Part shown: one piece after another, positions 7,136-13,952 of the stretch
How the letters are laid out: each line of letters begins with the position of its first letter
Numbering within the stretch: position 1 is the first letter of the stretch
Assembly: GCA_023459215.1 (NCBI GenBank)
Contig: JAEWVF010000068.1
Coordinates: forward strand, 1 to 19,185
DNA: 19,185 nt
Direction of reading: 5' to 3'
Source of the DNA: Chloroflexota bacterium
Lineage (GTDB): Bacteria > Chloroflexota > Anaerolineae > Anaerolineales > Villigracilaceae
Position numbers and translations under genes: made by a program
The notes under the pieces: model-generated
Database searches by the model: none
Told to the model about the DNA's origin: nothing
Seen by the model: the letters and a program-made list of their open reading frames with translations, nothing else

Positions 7136-7851
7136 TGCCAGGCCGTTTTATCGTGCTTGAAGGGATCGATAGTAGTATTTTAGCGGATGAAGCCGAACAA
7201 CTTGCGCGCTGGGTGCGTACTGAGGGACAGAGTTTTGTCATTACACGCGAACCAACCGATGGCCCGTTGGGGGCCCAGTTGAGAGCCTTACTTAACGGGC
7301 GATTATCGGTGCCCGAATATGCCAAGGCGCTCTTGTTTGCAGCCGATCGTCTTGACCATTACGAAGGCTTGCCAAGCGAGGAAATTGGTTTTGAAAACAA
7401 ATCTAAACCTGATGCTGGGCTTGATCCTGAGAATAAGCCAAAACCGAGTAAGACACCTTCGGTCAAATATGGCATTAAGTATGATTTGGAAGCAGGTAGA
7501 TTCGTTATCTCTGTGCGGTATTTATTGTCTGCTTATGCTCAGTTTAGCGAACAGGTTAGCCTGGATTGGTTAATGAAAATCAATGCCCTATCTACCTGGC
7601 CTGACCTGACGATATTCATCGATGTGCCCGTGGATGTTGTTTTGACAAGGCAAATCAAAGAGCATGGGTATGATAAAGATAAAGTGGAAGATGCCCGAGA
7701 AGACTTGGTTCGCCAACGCAAAAATTATCTCGATGCGATTGCATCCCTGAAAGAGAAAGACTTTCCTGTGGAAGTGATTGAGAGTGACAGTTTGACCGTC
7801 ATTCACAGGAATTGTATCCGCCTGCTGACCCAACGCTTTGGGATGGAATAG
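7135..7851 (+). CDS. Thymidylate-kinase-like protein 2, P-loop destroyed, with charged insert
   Basis: A 238-residue paralogue of the preceding protein. The N-terminal strand RFIVLEG is kept, but the P-loop position reads GIDSSILA (10-17): both the GxG and the lysine are gone, so ATP binding in the usual way is very unlikely. The substrate loop TREPTDGPLG (37-46) is well preserved, as is LFAADRLDH (67-75). The DRY motif is V-R-Y (127-129). Between them lies an insert of about 35 residues (80-115), rich in Lys, Pro, Glu and Asp, where normal dTMP kinases have a short loop. Ribosome site GGAAGG at 7123-7128. A nucleotide-binding or partner-binding pseudokinase is inferred; it might dimerise with the other two. 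Confidence 0.85.
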   Translation: MPGRFIVLEGIDSSILADEAEQLARWVRTEGQSFVITREPTDGPLGAQLRALLNGRLSVPEYAKALLFAADRLDHYEGLPSEEIGFENKSKPDAGLDPENKPKPSKTPSVKYGIKYDLEAGRFVISVRYLLSAYAQFSEQVSLDWLMKINALSTWPDLTIFIDVPVDVVLTRQIKEHGYDKDKVEDAREDLVRQRKNYLDAIASLKEKDFPVEVIESDSLTVIHRNCIRLLTQRFGME

Positions 7852-7853
7852 CG

Positions 7854-8861
7854 ATGATTCTTAACGACAACCCAGGAAAATTGATTGTGTTGGAAGGCTT
7901 GGATGGCGCTGGGACAACCACCCAGACCCGCATTCTGGCGGAGGCTTTACGCGCCCGTAACATCCGGGTCTGGACAACACGTGAACCCAGTGAGGGGCCG
8001 ATTGGCGCTCAGATACGCTCCGTTCTGACGCGCCGGCTTTCGATGGGAAAAAATGCGCTAACGGCCCTCTTTACCGCTGACCGTTTGGATCATCTCTACG
8101 CTGAAGGTGGCGTCCAGGAACGCCTGGCGCGTAACGAGTGGGTCATCATGGATCGCTATTATTTATCCTCGTTTGCTTACCAGGCCTTAGGTATGGATGA
8201 TGATCATAAGCGCTGGTTATTTGATATGCACCAGTATTGTATCCAACCGGATTTGACCATATTTGTGGATGTTGAAGCAAAAATCAGTATGGAACGCATT
8301 GCGGTGAATCGCGGTTTCCACTTTGAGCTTTTCGAAACCCAGGATAAATTGCAGGCCATTCGGGAACAATATCTGAAAGCAATAACAGGCTTGCACAAAC
8401 GGGGGGAGGTCATTCATATCATTCCTGGCAATCAGACCCTGGATGAAGTCCAAAAAAATATTTGGAAACGTGTTAAAACCCGTTTTATCGATCAAGACTT
8501 ATTAAATTCTGACGGAGAAAAAAAGGTCTTCCAGGATTTTCCTTTATTAAAAAATGTTCGTTTTATGGCGGAAGAAGAATTTTCTCTTGAATATCAGGGT
8601 ATGAAAGATGTTCCGCCATCTCAAAATGTTGAAAATCCAACCAAAGGAAATAGTGGAGCCTATCAGCTTGAGTTTCTCGATGAAAAGGGGACTGGGTATC
8701 ATTTTGCAGCTTATCTAAATTCGAACCGTGCTCGTATTAAGTCAATTCGCGTTCTTGCCAAAGCTGGAGCCAGGGATATACAGCAGCGCATACAACAAAA
8801 ATGTGATGAAATGCTACATAAAAATACCGCGCAACAGCGATTGATAGGAGTGGAGCCATGA
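7854..8861 (+). CDS. Thymidylate-kinase-like protein 3 with C-terminal extension
   Basis: The best preserved of the three: 335 residues from the ATG at 7854, two bases after the previous stop. Residues 1-212 are a dTMP kinase domain with P-loop GLDGAGTT (15-22; Lys replaced by Thr21), TTREPSEGP (41-49), ADRLDH (75-80) and an intact DRYYLS (100-105). I recall GTTT-type P-loops in some proteins annotated as dTMP kinase (for example in spirochaetes and deltaproteobacteria), so residual activity is possible. Residues about 213-335 are an added domain I do not recognise, with a predicted beta-rich stretch (267-301) and a terminal helix (305-322). Its TGA overlaps the next ATG. It is the candidate active or ligand-binding member of the trio. 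Confidence 0.87.
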   Translation: MILNDNPGKLIVLEGLDGAGTTTQTRILAEALRARNIRVWTTREPSEGPIGAQIRSVLTRRLSMGKNALTALFTADRLDHLYAEGGVQERLARNEWVIMDRYYLSSFAYQALGMDDDHKRWLFDMHQYCIQPDLTIFVDVEAKISMERIAVNRGFHFELFETQDKLQAIREQYLKAITGLHKRGEVIHIIPGNQTLDEVQKNIWKRVKTRFIDQDLLNSDGEKKVFQDFPLLKNVRFMAEEEFSLEYQGMKDVPPSQNVENPTKGNSGAYQLEFLDEKGTGYHFAAYLNSNRARIKSIRVLAKAGARDIQQRIQQKCDEMLHKNTAQQRLIGVEP

Positions 8862-9481
8862 GTGAACGACAGGGCGATCAAACATTGCTGGATTTCGATA
8901 TTATTTATCAAGCTAGACGGAATGGCTTGTTGTCTCCTTTTGACGAAAAAAGGCTCAAAGGGGCTTCATATGATTTGCGCGCTGGCGATTGGGTCTGGGT
9001 GGTACGTTCTCAGCAGGATGGAGGCTATGATAAGCTCTCCCTGAAAGATATTGGAGAGATTATCATCAATCCGGGGCAAACTGTCACCATTTACAGCCTT
9101 GAACGGATCAACCTGTCTAACGATATGAAAGCGCGCATCAGCTTGCGTTCGCACTGGGCCATCAAGGGACTATATTTCAACGGCGGGATCGTTGATCCGG
9201 GCTATACCGGCATACTATTTTTCAATGTGACCAATTTAGGCACCTCGCCGATTACCATCGAATATGGGGCCGGGCTGGTGACGATTGAGTTTGTGCGCAT
9301 GGATCAACCCTCCCAGCGCCTGTACAACGATGGCGAAATTATTACTGATGTGCCAACGGAAAAATTACCCCCTCTACCTGAAAAACCACCTGTTGATTTG
9401 CAGGCTTTGCAGTCCCATCTGCTTGAATTGGAGAATAAACTGTTATTGTACGAAAAGAAACTCGCGCAAGAAGGTAAATAA
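8858..9481 (+). CDS. dCTP deaminase/dUTPase-fold protein, catalytic Glu replaced, C-terminal coiled coil
   Basis: A 207-residue protein. The N-terminus matches dCTP deaminases (LLSPF..KRLKGASYDLRAGD, 24-44), and the core motifs follow: RSHWAIKGL (97-105) for RSSLARLGL, DPGYTG (113-118), then GILFFNVTN (118-126). Aligned from memory with E. coli Dcd (GCIVLEFYN), the catalytic Glu138 position is Asn123, and the Arg115 position is Ile102. Deamination is therefore unlikely, while the trimeric nucleotide-binding fold could remain. Residues 171-178 are Pro-rich and 179-204 form a heptad-like Leu/Glu/Lys coiled coil, absent from housekeeping Dcd, probably a partner-binding tail. AGGAG at 8846-8850 supports the start. 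Active dCTP deaminases are known antiphage proteins; this one looks like a sensor or scaffold. Confidence 0.85.
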   Translation: MSERQGDQTLLDFDIIYQARRNGLLSPFDEKRLKGASYDLRAGDWVWVVRSQQDGGYDKLSLKDIGEIIINPGQTVTIYSLERINLSNDMKARISLRSHWAIKGLYFNGGIVDPGYTGILFFNVTNLGTSPITIEYGAGLVTIEFVRMDQPSQRLYNDGEIITDVPTEKLPPLPEKPPVDLQALQSHLLELENKLLLYEKKLAQEGK

Positions 9482-9485
9482 ACCT

Positions 9486-10850
9486 ATGAACGATGACCAA
9501 GATTTGAATGCTTTCTGGAGTCCGCTAGTAGATGCTTTTCCTCTTGAGAGTATCACTCAGCATGATCCAATGGGAGGGGTAAACCTGTCCACATATCTAT
9601 CTCGCCCGGACATGGAGCGTGATTTACGTAAACTTCGTAATAGCCTATCCCCAAAGAGAGGTATTCAAAAGGCGGTTCTGGTTGGGCAACGTGGTAGTGG
9701 GAAAAGTTCTGTTTTGAGATATTTGTCGGATGAACTAAAAAAGACTCACCAGGTATTGTGGTTGGACGCTATCAATGAACGCGCAGAAGTTCTGAAAGAC
9801 CCGCTGGCCTATTATGTGACGATTGGTTTGTGTGCATTGCAATCGATGCAGCAAAATAACATTGAACCAGATCGCAAGTTGTTTGAAGTTTTTCTCAGCG
9901 CTTGCCTGGATACTAGTGTACAGCAGTCGGAGACAAAAAATCAGGATACTTTTCGTTTTGATACAGTTGCTGGAATTGCTGTGGAAATTTTGGCAACTGG
10001 CGCCAAGGCGGCCAGCTTGGTAGACCCTTCCTTGTTGGTGGCGACGATTGCGGTGGATTGGGCGCGTAAACTATTGCAACCCTTCAAAATGGAAGACCAG
10101 CAAAACGATACCTTGCTCAATACACGTACCACACCACCCCAACTAGATAGGGCGGCTGGAAGGCTGACAACCTTTATTCAGAACTGCGAGTATCGTCTTG
10201 GAAAGCCTTTTGTTGTTATTTTGGATGGCTTAGATAAAGTGAATGAGGTAGAAGCCAGATCTTTTTATGAGAAAGCCCGGGAAATTGTTCGCCCGGATAT
10301 TCGGATGATATTGACGGGACCGGAAACGCTTTACACTTCAATGAACTTTGCCGATATCGAAGAATTTCTCTCGCCTTTTGTTGTTTTCAACATTCGCCTT
10401 GATGAGGCTGCCAGGAGTGGGGAAAAATTTCTTGAAAGTTTGGTGCGTAAACGCATCGAATTGTGTGGCTGGCAGTTGGAACAAATCTGTGCGGCTGATG
10501 TTCTTGAGCGATTGATTGCGCAATCTGGAGGCAATATTCGCACTCTGATTAATTTGGTCTATGAGGTTTTTTCTGCTGCAGAAACTGCAGAAAAAACCTT
10601 TGTTGACATGCAAGATGCTCAAATGGCAATCAATCATGTTCAAAGAGCGTTTTTGGGAAAAGTCGATCAGGAAAACAGAGAAATTTTGCGGAAATTTCTG
10701 GCCCAGCCCGGCCCGCGTCGTTATCCTCCTAACGGACAAATTGCTGACCAGTTTTTGCGGAATAAATACATCCTAATGTATCCTATGGAAGGTGGAGTGC
10801 AGTATATGCTTCACCCGTTAGTCCAGAAGCATCTTCAGGAGACCAGCTAA
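9486..10850 (+). CDS. Island P-loop ATPase 1 (STAND/AAA-like)
   Basis: A 454-residue ATPase starting at the ATG four bases after the previous stop; an upstream in-frame extension would run through the deaminase-like gene and is rejected. Walker A GQRGSGKS (67-74), Walker B VVILDGLDK (243-251), ILTGPE (275-280) at the sensor-1 position and SGGNIRTL (347-354), a sensor-2-like GxR segment. The C-terminal 90 residues read like a winged-helix region ending in YMLHPLVQKHL. About 140 residues lie between Walker A and B, longer than usual, with an Ala/Val-rich helical stretch (160-196). It is the most divergent of three paralogues in the island. Likely an NTP-driven switch linking the nucleotide-binding proteins to an effector; partner unproven. 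Confidence 0.85.
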   Translation: MNDDQDLNAFWSPLVDAFPLESITQHDPMGGVNLSTYLSRPDMERDLRKLRNSLSPKRGIQKAVLVGQRGSGKSSVLRYLSDELKKTHQVLWLDAINERAEVLKDPLAYYVTIGLCALQSMQQNNIEPDRKLFEVFLSACLDTSVQQSETKNQDTFRFDTVAGIAVEILATGAKAASLVDPSLLVATIAVDWARKLLQPFKMEDQQNDTLLNTRTTPPQLDRAAGRLTTFIQNCEYRLGKPFVVILDGLDKVNEVEARSFYEKAREIVRPDIRMILTGPETLYTSMNFADIEEFLSPFVVFNIRLDEAARSGEKFLESLVRKRIELCGWQLEQICAADVLERLIAQSGGNIRTLINLVYEVFSAAETAEKTFVDMQDAQMAINHVQRAFLGKVDQENREILRKFLAQPGPRRYPPNGQIADQFLRNKYILMYPMEGGVQYMLHPLVQKHLQETS

Positions 10851-12115
10851 TGATTCGCGATTGGACACCCATTTATAATATTTTTGATCCGCTTTTGCCA
10901 TTGGTTGGAAAACAGGAAAGCCTGTATGTGGAGCGTGAAGATAGCCCGCTGGCACGGTTACGGTTGGCCCTGCAACCAGGGCGGCGCTCTCAAAAGGTAT
11001 TATTGGTGGGGCAGCGCGGCAGTGGTAAGTCTTCCCTCTTGGCGCAATTGTCCCATCGTCTGGCAGAAGATTATTTTCTAATCTGGATTGATTTGAATCA
11101 GTCCTTAGATGTTTATTCGCTGACCATCGTGGACCTCCTGTTGGGCTTTGCGGGGGGTATTTATAAAGTAGCGCGTTCCAGCGGAATTCGCGCAGGAGAA
11201 GGAGATTTTGTCGAACTGGTTGGTGCCATCAATACTTTGTTGGGTAAAAACTTGGCGCCGGAAGAATTTTTGGATAAGTTGGTGTGTGCTAAAGGCGATC
11301 CATCAGCACCGTTGGATATTGTGCGTCGCGATCCGGATAGCAAGGAAAATTTTTCATTAAAAATTAACGAGAATCAGTTTGGGCAGATGAAATCGGGGAT
11401 ATTCCTTCGTGAAATCTTGAAACGCACCAACCAAATTAGCCACTCGGTTCAGCAGGAACTTGGCACTCCTTTGATGGTGATTGTGGATGGGTTGGACAAG
11501 ATTCGGCCAACAGAGGCTCAGCAAATTTTTGAATTTAGCGAATTGTTGGGGCAATTGAATTTCCCATTTATTGCTACCTTGCCTCATAGTTTATACTTAA
11601 CTGAATCCGAGCAGGTCAGTGAGTATTTCGATCTGATTAATTTCCCCAATATTCGCATTTCGTATCGCGGTAAACCGAACAAAAAACACCAACCCGGTTA
11701 CCAGCTAATGCGGACGGTATGCCAGAGGCGTTTGGCTGTTCTGGGGCTGCAAAACCCCGATGATGTAATCGAACCAGCAGCGCTTGACCTGCTGATCAAG
11801 GCCAGCGGCGGTATTCTGCGCGGGGTGATTCGAGCTTTCCGAAATGCAATATTATATGCTGAGGCGCGTGGCAGCGATAAGATTTTGCTGGCTGATGCAG
11901 AAAAAACTTTTGCTGAAGAAAAGCAAGCCCGAATGGCTTTTCTTCAGCCTGGTGAAAGCATGGAATTTCTCAAGAGGTTCAGAGAAAATGGTAGTTGGAA
12001 AAAGGAAGAGCTATCATTTTTTTTGGAGTTGTTTCAGCAAGGGGCAATTGTGGGATATGCCAATGAGGGTCAAATCTGGTATGAAGTTAATCCGGTGCTT
12101 CTGCCACTTGAATAG
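10850..12115 (+). CDS. Island P-loop ATPase 2 (STAND/AAA-like)
   Basis: A 421-residue paralogue whose ATG overlaps the stop of the previous gene (TAATG); AGGAGA at 10837-10842 is its ribosome site. Walker A GQRGSGKS (54-61), Walker B LMVIVDGLDK (208-217), SGGILRGV (319-326) as sensor-2-like segment. The N-terminal block VEREDSPLARL (27-37) and the block NIRISYRGK..QPGY (267-284) recur almost word for word in ATPase 3, showing that these two are sisters. The C-terminal tail (385-421) has a small winged-helix look. All ATP-binding residues are present, in contrast with the decayed kinases upstream, so hydrolysis is expected. Confidence 0.85.
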   Translation: MIRDWTPIYNIFDPLLPLVGKQESLYVEREDSPLARLRLALQPGRRSQKVLLVGQRGSGKSSLLAQLSHRLAEDYFLIWIDLNQSLDVYSLTIVDLLLGFAGGIYKVARSSGIRAGEGDFVELVGAINTLLGKNLAPEEFLDKLVCAKGDPSAPLDIVRRDPDSKENFSLKINENQFGQMKSGIFLREILKRTNQISHSVQQELGTPLMVIVDGLDKIRPTEAQQIFEFSELLGQLNFPFIATLPHSLYLTESEQVSEYFDLINFPNIRISYRGKPNKKHQPGYQLMRTVCQRRLAVLGLQNPDDVIEPAALDLLIKASGGILRGVIRAFRNAILYAEARGSDKILLADAEKTFAEEKQARMAFLQPGESMEFLKRFRENGSWKKEELSFFLELFQQGAIVGYANEGQIWYEVNPVLLPLE

Positions 12116-12142
12116 CGTTCTTTCTTCGTTAGCGCGGTGATT

Positions 12143-12595
12143 ATGAAAATTCAGGAATTGGCTCTCCGGCTCTGGCGCGCAATTGGGCGTAACAGTGGTG
12201 TTTATATTGCAGTCTTTGAACCCAGCGAGCCCGTGGATATGGGCGTCGAAACGCTTCTTAGAGAGCTGCTCGAGCGAGAAGTTCCGGTTTGGGCCTGTGA
12301 TTTGAACAATGGCAGAGATCCTCGTCAACGCATGAACGAAATTTTTCAACAGGCGCGAGAAAAGGATTTTGGTTCCGTCTTGATGGTTTGGAGTATGGAA
12401 CATCAAGATGAAAACGATTTGCGAGATTTTCTACGCTGGCTGAACGTCAATCGGGAACGCTGGAGCCGAATTGTTGGGCCTGCCCAATTTAACACCCCGA
12501 TTGTTTTTGCAGTCAACACAGTCACTTATCAGAAATATATAGGTCATCATGCCAATGATCTGTGGGATTGTGCCCATCCTTATATAATCGATTAA
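12143..12595 (+). CDS. Small inactive-STAND-like module protein
   Basis: A 150-residue alpha/beta protein with no P-loop. I choose ATG 12143 over the GTG at 12137; neither has a clear ribosome site. Strands YIAVFEP (21-27), SVLMVWSM (78-85) and PIVFAVNT (119-126) alternate with helices, and the pattern LNVNRERW (100-107) followed by ANDLWDCA (137-144) matches the 'LNxxR...ApDfWdwr' text common in non-catalytic modules in front of STAND ATPases. The N-terminus of the NACHT protein in the same operon has the same pattern (LNRARDVL, AGDFYDVR). I recall the term iSTAND for such modules. Probably an adaptor that pairs with the NACHT protein. No enzymatic residues seen. Confidence 0.7.
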   Translation: MKIQELALRLWRAIGRNSGVYIAVFEPSEPVDMGVETLLRELLEREVPVWACDLNNGRDPRQRMNEIFQQAREKDFGSVLMVWSMEHQDENDLRDFLRWLNVNRERWSRIVGPAQFNTPIVFAVNTVTYQKYIGHHANDLWDCAHPYIID

Positions 12596-12617
12596 GAACA
12601 TGGAAGGAGCTTTCCAG

Positions 12618-13949
12618 ATGGAAAATCGGAATCAGCACACATGGAAAGACACGGTCTACAATTGCTTTAATCCTTTTGAGCCTGTGTCGGGTGATAAGAT
12701 TACTGCTTGGTTTGTGGAGCGGCAAGATAGTCCTCTTGAACAACTGGAAAACGCCTTTGGATATGGTCGTCTTGCGCCCAAAATCCTGCTGCTGGGTCAG
12801 CGTGGTTGTGGAAAGACTTCGGAACTATTTAAATTAATTTCTAAGTTAAAAGAAAAATATTTTACCGTATATGTGGATGCTTATGCTTCTCTCGAGTTAG
12901 ATTCAACCTCGCGCACTGAGTTACTGTTTTTCTTGGGAGCTGGGGTTTACTCTGCCGCAAAAGAAGCTGGCCTCAAAATAGAAGATCATTTATGGAAAGA
13001 GCTAGTATCGAGTTTAAGCACCGTGGTTCGGGAAGATACCAGACAAACTGATATTTCCCTAGATCCCATGGGGTTACTGCGTGGGGTTGTTGCCACCGCA
13101 GGAACAGCTTACCCGCCTTTTTCGGTAATAGCCGCGGCAACAGATGGAATACGATTCAGCTTAGGTCTAACCAAAAAGCAGGTGGAGCGGTTGGAGATAG
13201 GGCCTTATTTGAAGGAAATTTCCCATCGCGTTAATGCAATTATTCAGGCAACCGAGGGGGCCAGTGGAAAGAAAGTTTTATTAATTGCCGATGGGCTTGA
13301 ACGAATCACATCGGAAGAACAGTCCAGACAGCTATTTGACAAGAGTCGTTATCTGACAAGTTTGCGCTGTGATGCAATTTTCACAGTTCCTGTTGCGTTA
13401 TATGCCAACCCCGGTTTTCGTGAAGCAGACAATGAATTTGAACATGCTCAATTGCCCAATATTCGAATCTATGAAAAAGGCAATCGTCAGCAAGCCTATC
13501 AACCCGGGTATGTTACATTGCGGGAAGTTGTTACTCGACGGCTTGATTCATTAGGACTTAGCATTGAGATAATTTTTGAAACAGGGGTTGTAGATTATCT
13601 TATCCAAATGAGCGGCGGGGTCTTGCGCGATTTGGTTCATCTTGTGCGTCGCGCTGTTATCCTTGTAGAAAATAACGAATCACGTATTGGCATGTTCCAT
13701 GCGCAAGAAGCTGTTCGGTCTCTTCAAATGGAGTTGGCTCAGGTTCTGTATGAAGAAGATTATATCGCTTTACGTAAAATACTGAAGTCCGGTTCAGTTG
13801 AGAGAAATGATCCGGCTCAGTTGCAGCTCTTATGGAGTCGTTATATTGTTAATTACCATAATGGTGGTTTTTGGCGTGATGTTCACCCGTTGATTCTTTC
13901 CATTGTCGAAAAACACTTTGAGGGAAAATCGGAAGAAGATAAGATGTAG
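12618..13949 (+). CDS. Island P-loop ATPase 3 (STAND/AAA-like)
   Basis: 443 residues from ATG 12618, preferred over the ATG at 12600 because GGAAGGAG (12602-12609) lies eight bases before it. Walker A GQRGCGKT (60-67), Walker B KVLLIADGLERI (219-230), SGGVLRDLVHL (332-342) at sensor 2. VERQDSPLEQL (33-43) and NIRIYEKGN..YQPGY (281-298) mirror ATPase 2. A Gly/Ala-rich hydrophobic stretch (150-180) between Walker A and B could insert into a membrane or form a hairpin; ATPase 1 has a comparable stretch. Walker B carries Asp then Leu-Glu-Arg rather than Leu-Asp-Lys. The next gene starts three bases after its stop. Confidence 0.85.
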   Translation: MENRNQHTWKDTVYNCFNPFEPVSGDKITAWFVERQDSPLEQLENAFGYGRLAPKILLLGQRGCGKTSELFKLISKLKEKYFTVYVDAYASLELDSTSRTELLFFLGAGVYSAAKEAGLKIEDHLWKELVSSLSTVVREDTRQTDISLDPMGLLRGVVATAGTAYPPFSVIAAATDGIRFSLGLTKKQVERLEIGPYLKEISHRVNAIIQATEGASGKKVLLIADGLERITSEEQSRQLFDKSRYLTSLRCDAIFTVPVALYANPGFREADNEFEHAQLPNIRIYEKGNRQQAYQPGYVTLREVVTRRLDSLGLSIEIIFETGVVDYLIQMSGGVLRDLVHLVRRAVILVENNESRIGMFHAQEAVRSLQMELAQVLYEEDYIALRKILKSGSVERNDPAQLQLLWSRYIVNYHNGGFWRDVHPLILSIVEKHFEGKSEEDKM

Positions 13950-13952
13950 GCT

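Noticed and set aside
6488..8861. Reading the three kinase-like genes as ordinary functional tmk duplicates
   Set aside because: All three lack the P-loop lysine and share motifs (EPSDGP type) not found in the host Tmk, so they are a separate family, not recent copies.
9285..9485. 67-residue N-terminal extension of ATPase 1
   Set aside because: It overlaps the well-supported dCTP deaminase-like gene in another frame; ATG 9486 is four bases after that gene's stop, in keeping with the rest of the operon.
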